Part shown: in pieces, positions 55,755 through 64,000 of the stretch | How positions within the stretch are numbered: the first letter of the stretch is position 1 | Layout: every line of letters begins with the position of its first letter | From: DASZUK01 sp035547695 | Lineage (GTDB): Bacteria; Actinomycetota; Acidimicrobiia; Acidimicrobiales; RAAP-2 | NCBI GenBank assembly: GCA_035547695.1 | Contig: DASZUK010000001.1 | Location: 127,879-191,878, forward strand | Length of the DNA: 64,000 bases | Direction of reading: 5' to 3' | Translations under genes and position numbers: made by a program | The notes under the pieces: generated by a model | Database searches by the model: none | Told to the model about the DNA's origin: nothing | Seen by the model: the letters and a program-made list of their open reading frames with translations, nothing else

Positions 55755-56963
55755 TCATCGTCTGCCACCGTCGGCGAGGAGGTCCCGGTAGACCTGGTCG
55801 ACGGCGTCGGCCAGCCGCTCCCAGTCGAACGGCTCGGCACGGCGCCGTGCCGCCCGACTGCATCGCTCGCGGGCCGCGGAGTCGGTGGCGAGCGTCACCA
55901 GGGCCTCGCCGACGGCGAGAGGGTCGTCTTCCACCAGCGCCCCGGGCGGGCCGACGGCTCCTGTGGCGAAGAGCTGGGCGGCGACCCCGACGTGGGTGGT
56001 GACCAGCGGCAGGCCCGCCGCGGCCGCTTCGACGAGGGCCAGGGAGAACGACTCGTAGGTACTGGTGCACAGGAAGATGTCGGCCGCCTGGTACCACGGC
56101 GCGACGTCGGACTGGTGGCCCCAGAAGCGGATGGACTGGCCCACGCCGGCCTCTTCGGCCAGTTGTCGGTACCGGTGTTGGTCGCCGGAGCCCACCACCC
56201 AGAGCCGGACCGGTGCGCCAGCTCGGCGCGCCACCGCGAGGGCGTTCACGGCAGTGTCGAGCCCCTTCCGGGCCCAGTCGCCGCCGACGAAGAGCACGAC
56301 GACGTCGTCATCCGTGGCCCCGGCCTCGGCTCGCACGGACTGGCGAGTGGCGCGGTCGGGGCGGAAACGCCGTAGGTCCACGCCGTTGGGGGTCAACCGG
56401 ACGGCCGTACCCGGAAAGTGGTCGGCGAGCTCGGACTCCACCTGGGACGAAACGGCGAGCAGGACGCGGACGTGGGACGACCGATAGCTCCACCGTTCCA
56501 TGGCGAGCGCCTGGACCCGCTTGATGGCCGTATTGAGCCGCCGCACCGGTGGCATTGCCGATGGGGCCAGGGATTCCCGTTTGCCGAGGTACCCGGCATG
56601 ACAGAAGTGGACCGTCGACGCGTCGACGCGGTTGAGGACGACGGCGCCACAGGTGTGCACCAAGTCGACCGGCGCCCGCACGAGGCGCAGGCCGGCCACG
56701 AGCGAAAAGAGGGCGGTCTTCAGGGGTATCGGCCGTCTCGGGACCCGAATGCGGTGCCACTTGACGAGCTTTCGGACGTCGGGGTCGACATCCGTGGCGA
56801 AGACGGTGAACTGGTACCGGTCCGCCAGTCGACGGATGAGCTCGGCGTGGACGAGCTCCATTCCACCCTCGGCACCGATGCGGTGGGCGACCACGGCGAT
56901 CCGCGGTTTCGGTGCAGCCGTCGGTCCGGACGTCCGGCGATCAGCGGGAGGAAGGTCCTTCAC
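55755..56963 (-). CDS. GT4-family glycosyltransferase
   Basis: 402 residues from GTG 56963 (AAGG seven bases upstream). A hydrophilic N-terminal tail (about 1-22) precedes PRIAVVAHRIGAEGGMELVH. The middle holds VHTCGAVVLNRVDASTVHFC. The donor half has VVVLFVGGDWARKGLDTAVN, LWVVGSGDQHRYRQLA and CTSTYESFSLALVEAAAAGL (E-x7-E equivalent). Sugar unknown. It sits between two GT genes of the same strand. Confidence 0.85.
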   Translation of the reverse strand: MKDLPPADRRTSGPTAAPKPRIAVVAHRIGAEGGMELVHAELIRRLADRYQFTVFATDVDPDVRKLVKWHRIRVPRRPIPLKTALFSLVAGLRLVRAPVDLVHTCGAVVLNRVDASTVHFCHAGYLGKRESLAPSAMPPVRRLNTAIKRVQALAMERWSYRSSHVRVLLAVSSQVESELADHFPGTAVRLTPNGVDLRRFRPDRATRQSVRAEAGATDDDVVVLFVGGDWARKGLDTAVNALAVARRAGAPVRLWVVGSGDQHRYRQLAEEAGVGQSIRFWGHQSDVAPWYQAADIFLCTSTYESFSLALVEAAAAGLPLVTTHVGVAAQLFATGAVGPPGALVEDDPLAVGEALVTLATDSAARERCSRAARRRAEPFDWERLADAVDQVYRDLLADGGRR

Positions 56964-57012
56964 GGGAGCCCTTTCGCTTGTGCTCCATCGTGGCGGCGAC
57001 ATGGTGCTGGCG

Positions 57013-58143
57013 TCAGTGGGTGGCGGCGGCGACCGCGGTGAGGAAGGTGTCATAGGCGTCGGCGACGGCAGAGCGGGACTGATGGCGGTCGTAGAAGTTC
57101 CGGGCCCGCTGGGCGAGCGTCGACCGGCTCTCTGGCTCGTCGGCCAAATGGACCAGCGCCCGGGCCACCTGGTCTGCCTGGGCGGCGACGAGCACGACCG
57201 GCCGTTCTCGTGCCAGCTCCGGCCACGTGTCCGCCCCGTCTACCGCAACCGTCGGGAGGCCGGCATGAAGCAGTGCTGCCAGGCTCCCCTTGCGCGACGA
57301 GGGACCTGCCCCGTCGTGGAAGACGCCGAGGTCGCATGCCGCCAACTGCAGTGCCAGTGTCCCTCCTTGGAGAACCCCGGTGAAGTGCACGGCTGTGCCG
57401 GCTCCGGCCCGGTCGGCCGCTCGCGACCAGGTCCGGCCGACGTCGGAGTCGGCACCCGGAGCACCGATGAGCCACAGCTCGGCGTCCGGACGATGGTGGC
57501 GGAGCCGGACGAACGCGTCGATGACCAGGCCTGCGGCGACCGGCTGGTAACCGAACACGCCAACCCGCAGAGCCTCTTCGTCGTGCGCTGGTTCGTGGTG
57601 CGCTGGTTCGTGGTGCGCCGGCGGAGATATCTCCGGGACGTTCGAGAAGGCGGGGACCACGATCGTGGGCCGAACCGGGATCCATGGACGACGGTTCATC
57701 CACCGGGCTCGCTTGTCGACCGTCAGGACGAGGGCGGACGACGCGGCCACGACGTAGGGAAGCACAGCACGCTGGGCAACGGCCCAGCACGCACCCCGCC
57801 ACCCCTCCCTTCCCCATGGGTAGACCATCTCGTGGAGCACGGTGGCCACCGGTATCCGGGATCTTCGTAGCTCGTGGGCGATGACCACGGCCAGGGTGGG
57901 GATGCCGTGGGCCCCGTAGGAGAACGGCGAGTAGTGCCAGAGGATGATGTCGGTCTGGGCCGCTGTGGCCTGACGGAGGAGGTCTTCGAGCCAGGACCGG
58001 ACTGGTTCTTGTCCGCCATGGCGGAGGCGCCAGGCGCGATCGACGTGGTGACCGCGGGACCGGAGCTCTTCGGCCAGGCCGTCGGCGTAGTCCTGCATCC
58101 CGCAGACGGGGCTCTGGGAGATACCGAAGCTCAGGACCCTCAT
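57013..58143 (-). CDS. GT4-like glycosyltransferase with His-rich linker
   Basis: 376 residues from ATG 58143. N-terminus RVLSFGISQSPVCGMQDYAD, then WHYSPFSYGAHGIPTLAVVI and TVLHEMVYPWGREGW. A short repeat (HHEPAHHEPAH, residues about 185-195) comes from a 15-bp DNA duplication at 57583-57620. The donor half reads RVGVFGYQPVAAGLVIDAFV, WLIGAPGADSDVGR and FHDGAGPSSRKGSLAALLHA. The E-x7-E region is not clear. The start overlaps the stop of the 58140 gene by four bases. Confidence 0.78.
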   Translation of the reverse strand: MRVLSFGISQSPVCGMQDYADGLAEELRSRGHHVDRAWRLRHGGQEPVRSWLEDLLRQATAAQTDIILWHYSPFSYGAHGIPTLAVVIAHELRRSRIPVATVLHEMVYPWGREGWRGACWAVAQRAVLPYVVAASSALVLTVDKRARWMNRRPWIPVRPTIVVPAFSNVPEISPPAHHEPAHHEPAHDEEALRVGVFGYQPVAAGLVIDAFVRLRHHRPDAELWLIGAPGADSDVGRTWSRAADRAGAGTAVHFTGVLQGGTLALQLAACDLGVFHDGAGPSSRKGSLAALLHAGLPTVAVDGADTWPELARERPVVLVAAQADQVARALVHLADEPESRSTLAQRARNFYDRHQSRSAVADAYDTFLTAVAAATH

Positions 58144-59306
58144 GTCGTGACCACCCCTCTGGACGGGAGCCACTCCTGGACCAGCCGGCGCAACTGGGCC
58201 ACGAAGGTCTCTTCGGAGAACCGGTCCGCGTGACGGGTGATGGCCTCCTCGCTCCACCGGCAGCCGTCGAATTCGGTGACCGCCCGCTGCACGTCTTCGG
58301 CGGTGGCTCTGTCGAAGAAGAGGCCGGTCCGGCCCTCGTCAACGGTGTCCAGGAAGCCGCCGGCGCGGAGGACGATGGATGGTCGGCCGAAAGAAGCTGC
58401 CTCGAGGGGGGTGAGGCCGTAGTCCTCGTACGATGCGGCCACGAGTGCCCGGCAGTTCCGATAGAGCCAGCGGAGGGTCGGATCGTCGACGACGCCGAGG
58501 AACCGCGTGCTGGAGGTGGCGCGGCGCAGGAGGGCTTGTCGTTCGGGTCCGTCGCCGACCACGACCAACCTGAAGCCGGGGTGCCGAGTGGCGGCCTCCA
58601 CGATCTTGTCCACGTTCTTGTACGGCAAGAGGCGGGAGACGCAGAGCAGATAGCCGGGCTCGATGCCGGCGACCTCCCTTTCGGTGCCCCCGGCAGTCAG
58701 GGCGGGCGGGGGATGGAGGATGGGGGCTTCGATGCCGTAGGCGTCCCGGACCATCGCCGCCACGGCGCTGGAGGTGGCCAGGTAGCAGTCTGCACCGGAT
58801 GCGACCTGTCGGTCCCAGCGACGCAGGGACGGTCCCATCGTCCGGAGGGCGATCGCCGCCGCCATCCGGCGGAGCTTCTCTGCGTTGGTGTCCGCGGAGC
58901 TGGCCACGCCGAGATATCGGTCCGGCTGGTAGAGCCAGCGGGCAGGGGCGTAACAGAGCACAATTTTTCGTTGCGTGGCCCGGACGCCGTGGCTCCATCC
59001 GCTCGTACTGCAGAGGGTCACCGGCGCATCGATCCGTTGCCTGGAAAAACAGGGAGCGAGAAGCGGGAAGGCCAGCCGGTGATGACGTCGGAGCACGCCA
59101 AGCCGGTCCAGGGGGAGCGTTCTGACATCGACATCGCCGAACTCTGGAAACGTCAGCGTCGGTTCATAGAGCGAGGTGTACAGCGGAGCATCCGGGAAGG
59201 CGCGTGCCATGACGAGCGCCACACGTTCGGCGCCGCCGCGCTGCGTCAGGTAGTCGTGGACGAGCGCAACCGGCGGAAGGGGCACAGAAGGCGGTGCGCT
59301 CAGCAC
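58140..59306 (-). CDS. GT4-family glycosyltransferase
   Basis: 388 residues from GTG 59306. N-terminus VALVHDYLTQRGGAERVALV is the canonical GT4 opening of WbaZ-type mannosyl or rhamnosyl transferases. LCYAPARWLYQPDRYLG and SGADCYLATSSAVAAMVRDA follow. The donor half is YLLCVSRLLPYKNVDKIVEA, LVVVGDGPERQALLR and ASYEDYGLTPLEAASFGRPS (E-x-x-G-L-x-P-x-E). Two- or four-base overlaps with both neighbours show one operon. Probably a mannosyltransferase-like activity, by pattern only. Confidence 0.87.
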   Translation of the reverse strand: MLSAPPSVPLPPVALVHDYLTQRGGAERVALVMARAFPDAPLYTSLYEPTLTFPEFGDVDVRTLPLDRLGVLRRHHRLAFPLLAPCFSRQRIDAPVTLCSTSGWSHGVRATQRKIVLCYAPARWLYQPDRYLGVASSADTNAEKLRRMAAAIALRTMGPSLRRWDRQVASGADCYLATSSAVAAMVRDAYGIEAPILHPPPALTAGGTEREVAGIEPGYLLCVSRLLPYKNVDKIVEAATRHPGFRLVVVGDGPERQALLRRATSSTRFLGVVDDPTLRWLYRNCRALVAASYEDYGLTPLEAASFGRPSIVLRAGGFLDTVDEGRTGLFFDRATAEDVQRAVTEFDGCRWSEEAITRHADRFSEETFVAQLRRLVQEWLPSRGVVTT

Positions 59307-60205
59307 GTGGGCGACGGCGACGAGGCGAGCTCGCTGACGGCAGACGCCGAGAAGTTCCCGCCGGTTCGTGGATCACCGACTGCTCCGCCATGACCGATCA
59401 TGAACGCAGGCGGATCTGACGGGAGGCGCTCCGTCTTCCGAGCCGTGACAAGAATGGTCGATGCACGGTCGTGCAGGAGGCCGCTCGGTCGTGCTGCCAT
59501 GGCCTGCACGCCGTCGTGCACCAGGTGCTTCACCGGGCCGAGGAGTCCTGGCCAACGTTCGATCCGCGAGTACGTCTTGGTCCAAACCTTGGATGAGAAG
59601 CCCTGGGAGTAGAGAAGGCGCTCCATCTCGTTGACGCTGTACTCGCGAGCGTGGCGTTGCGACGGGTAGTCGGGATTGAAGCCATGTCCGGTCGGACCGC
59701 GCTTCCAGAACTTATACATGGTACTCAAGGAATGACCATTTGGCGTGGTGAGAATGAGCTGCCCATTCTCTCTGAGACAGCGCCAAGATTCAGCGAGGAA
59801 GTACCAAGGCTTTCGATAGAAGTGCTCGAAGAGCTCTCCGGCGACGATGACATCGAACGACTCGTTCGCGTAGGGCAATCCCATCTCGGCATCGAAGAGG
59901 TCGATGGGAACCTGGTACACCCTCCCGGCGACGGTTAGCCGAGCCATCAGGGAGGTGACGCCGTCGAACGGCAGGCCGTTCGCCGTCACCTCCATCCCTC
60001 GGTCCAGGAATTCGGCAGTGACAATATACGGAGCGGCTCCCAGCTCCAAGACCTTGGTGGCGCCATCTTGGACCAGCCGGGAGATATCGGAGAGGCGATC
60101 CGCATCCGCAGCCTCTCGCCGCTTGAAATATTCTTGGTTCGGATCGAATGGCACGATGGATTTCGTACCAAGGTCGTATTCTATGTGTTCAAGCTGTGCG
60201 AGCAT
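59300..60205 (-). CDS. class I SAM-dependent methyltransferase
   Basis: 301 residues from ATG 60205 (an adjacent in-frame TTG lies at 60208; no ribosome-binding site is visible). The SAM-binding motif is ATKVLELGAAPYIVTAEFLD, and motif II-like FDVIVAGELFEHFYRKPWYF precedes LRENGQLILTTPNGHSLST. These are typical of sugar or lipid methyltransferases in polysaccharide loci. Its 5' 200 bp are clearly AT-richer than the 3' end. The extreme C-terminus overlaps the 58140 gene by seven bases. Confidence 0.82.
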   Translation of the reverse strand: MLAQLEHIEYDLGTKSIVPFDPNQEYFKRREAADADRLSDISRLVQDGATKVLELGAAPYIVTAEFLDRGMEVTANGLPFDGVTSLMARLTVAGRVYQVPIDLFDAEMGLPYANESFDVIVAGELFEHFYRKPWYFLAESWRCLRENGQLILTTPNGHSLSTMYKFWKRGPTGHGFNPDYPSQRHAREYSVNEMERLLYSQGFSSKVWTKTYSRIERWPGLLGPVKHLVHDGVQAMAARPSGLLHDRASTILVTARKTERLPSDPPAFMIGHGGAVGDPRTGGNFSASAVSELASSPSPTC

Positions 60206-60262
60206 CAAGGAAATATCTATCTGTAGCTACGACGAATGTAGCGTGTAGAAACTGGTCGGTGC

Positions 60263-62164
60263 TCAATGGATGATCTGCCATTGACGGAGGTAGTCGACGA
60301 TGGTGTCCGCCGCGTCTTCCGCGGTCGTCGTGTCGGTGCCGACCCGGAGCTCCGGGTCGATGGGTGCTTCGTAGGGTGAGTCGATCCCGGTGAAATTGAA
60401 GAGCTCACCCCGCCGGGCCTTCCGGTACAGCCCCTTCGGATCACGGGCCTCGGCGACGTCGAGGGGGGCGTCGACGAAGACCTCGATGAACTCCCCGGCC
60501 GCCATGTGCTCCCGGGCCATCCGGCGTTCGGCCTCGAACGGGGAGATGAACGAGCACAGGACGATCAACCCGGCGTCGGCCATCAGGTGGGCCACTTCGG
60601 CCACCCGCCGGATGTTCTCCACCCGGTCGGCGTCGACGAAGCCGAGATCCTTGTTGAGGCCGTGGCGGACGTTGTCGCCGTCGAGCAGGTAGGTATGGCG
60701 GCCGGCGAGGTGGAGCTTCTTCTCGACCAAATTGGCGACGGTCGACTTGCCGGCGCCCGACAGGCCGGTGAACCAGAGCACGCAGGGCCGCTGCCCGAGG
60801 GCCTCGGCGCGCACCTGCTTGTTCACGTCGAGCGCCTGCCAGTGGATGTTGGTGGCGCGGCGGAGCCCGAAGCGGATCATGCCGGCAGCGACGGTGGCGT
60901 TGCTGAAGCGATCGATGAGGATAAAGGAGCCGGTGGCGCGATTGACCTCGTAGGGATCGAAGGCGACCGGCTCGGACAGCGACAGGTTGGCGAAGCCGAT
61001 GTCGTTCAGCGCCAGCGTCTTGGCGGCGAGCGGCTTGAAGGTATTCTCGATGTCGACCTGGTGCTTGAGCTCGCTGACCGCGGCGCCGACGGTGCGGCCG
61101 CCGACCTTCATCAAATAAGAGCGGCCGGGGAGCAGCGGCTCCTCCGACATCCAGATGACGTTGGCGGCAATCTGGTCAGAGACCTCGGGGCGCTCGCCCG
61201 GCGGCGCGAAGATGTCGCCGCGGCTGGCGTCGATCTCGCGGTCGAGGGTGACGGTGACGGCGTCGCCGGCGCGTGCCGACGGCTGATCGCCGTCGAAGGA
61301 GACGAGCCGCGCCACCCGCGCCTCGGCGCCGGTACGCGCAACGACGATGGCATCGCCGGGGCGCACCTCGCCGGCGGCGATCGTGCCGGCGTAACCGCGG
61401 AAGGCTGAGTCAGGACGATTGACCCATTGCACCGGCAGGCGGAGCGCCGCCGGACCGCTGCGATCGGAGACGTCGACCTGCTCGAGGTAGAGCAGGAGCG
61501 GCGGGCCCTTGTACCAGGGCGTGCGGGCGCTGCGCTCGATGACGTTGTCGCCGTGGCGGGCCGACATCGGGATCGCGACCACGGTGCGGAAGCCGAGCGG
61601 CGCGGCGAACTCGGTGAACGCGTCGACGATGCCGGCGAAGCGGGCCTCGTCGAAGCCGACGAGATCGATCTTGTTCACGGCGAGCACGACATGACGGATG
61701 CCGAGCAGCGAGGCGATGTAGGCGTGGCGCCTCGTCTGGGTGAGGATGCCGGCGCGGGCATCGACCAGGAGGACCGCCAGATCGGAGTTCGACGCGCCGG
61801 TCGCCATGTTGCGCGTGTACTGAACGTGGCCGGGCGTGTCGGCGACGATGAAGCGGCGGCGCTCGGTGGCGAAATAGCGGTAGGCGACGTCGATGGTGAT
61901 GCCCTGCTCGCGCTCGGCCTGGAGGCCGTCGACGAGGAGGGCGAAATCGATGTTGTCGCCGTCGGTGCCGTACTTGCCGGAATCGGCCTTGAGGGTAGCG
62001 AGCTGATCCTCGAACAGGCGCTTGGAATCGTAGAGCAGGCGGCCGATGAGGGTCGACTTGCCGTCATCGACGCTGCCGCAGGTAAGGAAGCGGAGCTCGT
62101 CCTTGCCCTGGTTGGCGGCGAGGAAGGCGGCGAGATCGGCGGCGGGCGTGGCGTCGTGGGCCAT
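60263..62164 (-). CDS. cysNC: bifunctional ATP-sulfurylase large subunit / APS kinase
   Basis: 633 residues. The N-terminal GTPase (CysN) has TCGSVDDGKSTLIGRLLYDS, DTPGHVQYTRNMATGAS and VNKIDLV. A beta-barrel pair follows. The C-terminal APS kinase (CysC, from about 455) has LWFTGLSGAGKSTVANL and DGDNVRHGLNKDLGF. It makes APS with CysD and phosphorylates it to PAPS, the donor for the three sulfotransferases. The codon style changes inside the CysC region: Arg CGG and Pro CCG/Gly GGG-type use to the left (+60263-60640), Arg CGC and Ala GCG to the right. Start overlaps the cysD stop by one base. Confidence 0.92.
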   Translation of the reverse strand: MAHDATPAADLAAFLAANQGKDELRFLTCGSVDDGKSTLIGRLLYDSKRLFEDQLATLKADSGKYGTDGDNIDFALLVDGLQAEREQGITIDVAYRYFATERRRFIVADTPGHVQYTRNMATGASNSDLAVLLVDARAGILTQTRRHAYIASLLGIRHVVLAVNKIDLVGFDEARFAGIVDAFTEFAAPLGFRTVVAIPMSARHGDNVIERSARTPWYKGPPLLLYLEQVDVSDRSGPAALRLPVQWVNRPDSAFRGYAGTIAAGEVRPGDAIVVARTGAEARVARLVSFDGDQPSARAGDAVTVTLDREIDASRGDIFAPPGERPEVSDQIAANVIWMSEEPLLPGRSYLMKVGGRTVGAAVSELKHQVDIENTFKPLAAKTLALNDIGFANLSLSEPVAFDPYEVNRATGSFILIDRFSNATVAAGMIRFGLRRATNIHWQALDVNKQVRAEALGQRPCVLWFTGLSGAGKSTVANLVEKKLHLAGRHTYLLDGDNVRHGLNKDLGFVDADRVENIRRVAEVAHLMADAGLIVLCSFISPFEAERRMAREHMAAGEFIEVFVDAPLDVAEARDPKGLYRKARRGELFNFTGIDSPYEAPIDPELRVGTDTTTAEDAADTIVDYLRQWQIIH

Positions 62165-63084
62165 CAGAAGTAGCCCTCGCGCTTCTTCATCTCCATCGAG
62201 CCGACCTCGTCGTGATCGATGAGGCGGCCCTGGCGCTCGGACGTGCGCGCCGCGAACATCTCGGCGACGATGTCGGGCAGCGTGGCGGCGTCGGACTCGA
62301 TCGCGGCGGTGAGCGGATAGCAGCCCAGCGTGCGGAAGCGGACGCGGCGGCGCTCGGCCACCTCGCCTTCGTGCAGCGGCATGCGGCCATCATCGACCAT
62401 GATCCACTGGCCGTCGCGGCGCACGACCGGCCGCTCGGCGGCGAAATAGAGCGGCACGATGTCGATCTTCTCGGCGAGGATGTACTGCCAGATGTCGAGC
62501 TCGGTCCAGTTCGACAGCGGGAAAACGCGGATCGATTCACCCGGCGTGACGCGCGTGTTGTAGAGCGACCAGAGCTCGGGGCGCTGGTTCTTCGGATCCC
62601 ACGCGTGGTTAGCCGTGCGGAAGGAGAAGACGCGCTCCTTGGCGCGGCTCTTCTCCTCGTCGCGGCGGGCGCCGCCGAAGGCGGCATCGAAGCGGCCGGC
62701 GGTCAGCGCCTGCTTCAGCGCGTCGGTCTTCATGATCTGGGTGTAGAGCGCCGAGCCGTGGGTGAATGGTGTGACGCCGCGGGTGACGCCATCGACGTTG
62801 GTGTGGACGCGGAGATCGAGGCGATACTTCTTCGCCGCCTCGTCGCGGAAGCGGATCATCTCGCGGAACTTCCACGTCGTGTCGATGTGCAGGAACGGAA
62901 ACGGCGGCGGCGCCGGGTAGAACGCCTTCAGCGCCAGGTGCAGCATCACCGAGGAATCCTTGCCGATCGAATAGAGCATGACCGGCCGCTCGAAGGTGGC
63001 GACGACCTCGCGCATGATGAAGATTGCCTCCGCCTCGAGGCGGCGGAGATGGGGCAAGGACATGGATCTGTTCGGGGCGGACAT
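62164..63084 (-). CDS. cysD: sulfate adenylyltransferase small subunit
   Basis: 306 residues from ATG 63084, the normal CysD length; an alternative ATG at 63063 is also possible. PP-motif MLYSIGKDSSVMLHLALKAF (S-x-G-K-D-S), HIDTTWKFREMIRFRD, AAFGGARRDEEKSRAKERVF and SNWTELDIWQYILAE are the family signatures. It binds ATP and sulfate to form APS together with CysN. Codon usage is of the alphaproteobacterial style found in the rest of this end of the window. Confidence 0.93.
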   Translation of the reverse strand: MSAPNRSMSLPHLRRLEAEAIFIMREVVATFERPVMLYSIGKDSSVMLHLALKAFYPAPPPFPFLHIDTTWKFREMIRFRDEAAKKYRLDLRVHTNVDGVTRGVTPFTHGSALYTQIMKTDALKQALTAGRFDAAFGGARRDEEKSRAKERVFSFRTANHAWDPKNQRPELWSLYNTRVTPGESIRVFPLSNWTELDIWQYILAEKIDIVPLYFAAERPVVRRDGQWIMVDDGRMPLHEGEVAERRRVRFRTLGCYPLTAAIESDAATLPDIVAEMFAARTSERQGRLIDHDEVGSMEMKKREGYF

Positions 63085-63388
63085 CGGCAATTCCGGGGGA
63101 AATCCGAGGGGACCTAGCCATAGGGCGACGCGCGGCTCAAGCACGAACGGCCCGAATTTGGCCCTTCGCCGCATTTGATTTGCCGTGGCGGCGGATGGCT
63201 TTGGAAGCGGATACCCGGAATGACCTTTCCCGCCGGTCGCCACCCCTCCCCAAACCGCTGCGCGGTTTTGGCCCTCCCGCAAGGGGAGGGCTAATTCGCT
63301 GCAATGCCGGCGAAAGCAATCGGGAGCATCAACCCTCCCCTTGCGGGAGGGTCAAAATGCCGAAGGCATTTTGGGGAGGGGTCGGGCC
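63085..63388. other. intergenic region between cysD and cysQ with paired inverted repeats
   Basis: About 304 bp upstream of cysD and downstream of cysQ. It contains the inverted repeat pair described at 63243-63380. The rest (63085-63240) appears non-coding and would hold the cysD promoter. Confidence 0.5.
63243..63380. repeat. inverted pair of CCCTCCCC-type intergenic hairpin elements
   Basis: Element A (63243-63290) is CCCCTCCCC, an AAACCG/CGGTTT hairpin, then CCCTCCCGCAAGGGGAGGG. Element B (63333-63380) is the reverse orientation: CCCTCCCCTTGCGGGAGGG, an AAAATGCC/GGCATTTT hairpin, then GGGGAGGG. Similar units are common between genes in Alphaproteobacteria. Confidence 0.8.
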
Positions 63389-64000
63389 CTACCCCGGCAG
63401 CGGCTCGACCGAGCCGGCGGCGACGAACCACGGGTTCTGGAACAGCGGGCCGTCGCTGTTCAGCCCATAGAACAGCGGGGCACCGTCGAGCTGCACGACG
63501 CGGCCGCCGGCGGCGGTCAGGATCGCCTCGCCGGCAGCCGTGTCCCACTGCATGGTCGTGCCCATGCGCGGGTAGAGATCGGCCTTGCCCTCGGCGACGG
63601 CGCAGAACTTCAGCGACGAGCCGCGGTTGACGAGATTGGCGACGTCGAAGCGGCGGATGAAGGCATCGGTCTCGGGCGTGCGGTGCGAGCGGCTGGCGAC
63701 GACGTCGATCGGGCCGTCGGGCGCCGGCCGCACCTGCATCGGGCGGTGCAATCCGGGCTTGCCGTCGACGACCTCGGTCCGCCAGGCGCCCTCGCCCAGG
63801 ATGCCGCCGAACAGCTTGCCCAGCGCCGGGACATAAATGACGCCGACCTCGGGCCGGCGATTGCGGACGAGCCCGATGTTGACGGTGAAATCGTTGCCGC
63901 CTTTCACGAACTCGCGCGTGCCATCGAGCGGATCGACGAGGAAGAAGGTGCCGTCCAGCGCCGGCACGCGGCCCTCCGACACCCCCTCCTCGCCGATCAT
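63389..64000 (-). CDS. cysQ: 3'(2'),5'-bisphosphate nucleotidase CysQ, partial at 5' end
   Basis: The gene runs off base 64000; 203 residues of the C-terminal part are visible. Inositol-monophosphatase-family metal-site motifs are present: DPLDGTREFVKGGNDFTVNI and the C-terminal WDTAAGEAILTAAGGRVVQL. The N-terminal G-x-x-E-E site may be at the beginning (IGEEGVSEG). It hydrolyses PAP to AMP and so relieves the sulfotransferase by-product. Same codon style as cysD. Confidence 0.88.
   Translation of the reverse strand: MIGEEGVSEGRVPALDGTFFLVDPLDGTREFVKGGNDFTVNIGLVRNRRPEVGVIYVPALGKLFGGILGEGAWRTEVVDGKPGLHRPMQVRPAPDGPIDVVASRSHRTPETDAFIRRFDVANLVNRGSSLKFCAVAEGKADLYPRMGTTMQWDTAAGEAILTAAGGRVVQLDGAPLFYGLNSDGPLFQNPWFVAAGSVEPLPG

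Noticed and set aside
1..64000. tRNA, rRNA or insertion-sequence genes
   Set aside because: None was recognised on either strand by reading; absence is not proof without a dedicated scan.

Overview
The window is very GC-rich, with dense C/G-ending codons, many GTG starts and frequent 4-base stop/start overlaps. It looks like an actinomycete, most likely Acidimicrobiia. The best taxonomic hints are the 42-residue GYWLVAADGGVFAFG-type repeats in a surface protein (14.5-15.2 kb), an F420-type luciferase-like oxidoreductase, a DUF4012 protein and Phd/VapB-PIN pairs. The last 3.4 kb (about 60.65-64.0 kb) reads differently. Arg CGC and Ala GCG dominate there, and an inverted pair of CCCTCCCC-type intergenic repeats resembles Alphaproteobacteria. 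That end is either recently acquired DNA or an assembly join.

Left part (1-22.5 kb): two acyl-CoA ligase genes; small toxin-antitoxin (TA) and regulator genes (orphan antitoxin, MerR-like protein, RHH-VapC, HipA, Phd-PIN, AbrB-RelE, plus two antitoxin relics); an MmpL exporter; a DeoR regulator with an MFS permease; an LLM oxidoreductase; a GH76 glycosidase with an ABC exporter; a large secreted beta-helix protein; and an unusual AAA+ ATPase gene pair.

Right part (21-60 kb): a large surface-polysaccharide locus. Control and assembly genes are a low-molecular-weight tyrosine phosphatase, a Wzz/BY-kinase, a DUF4012 protein, an O-antigen-ligase/polymerase-like membrane protein and an ABC exporter. 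There are about eleven glycosyltransferases, one of them a two-domain fusion. Sugar-nucleotide genes encode CDP-glucose synthesis and its conversion to CDP-4-keto-3,6-dideoxyhexose (RfbF, RfbG, RfbH). With them lie a YerE-like ThDP enzyme, an SDR and a C-methyltransferase-like protein, which suggests a branched 3,6-dideoxy sugar. A four-part NeuB fusion (CBS-NeuB-SAF-TIM barrel) suggests a nonulosonate-like acid.

Three sulfotransferase-like genes (47.3, 52.6 and 53.7 kb) followed by CysN/C, CysD and CysQ (PAPS synthesis and PAP turnover) suggest that the polysaccharide is sulfated. No rRNA, tRNA, CRISPR array or insertion sequence was recognised.
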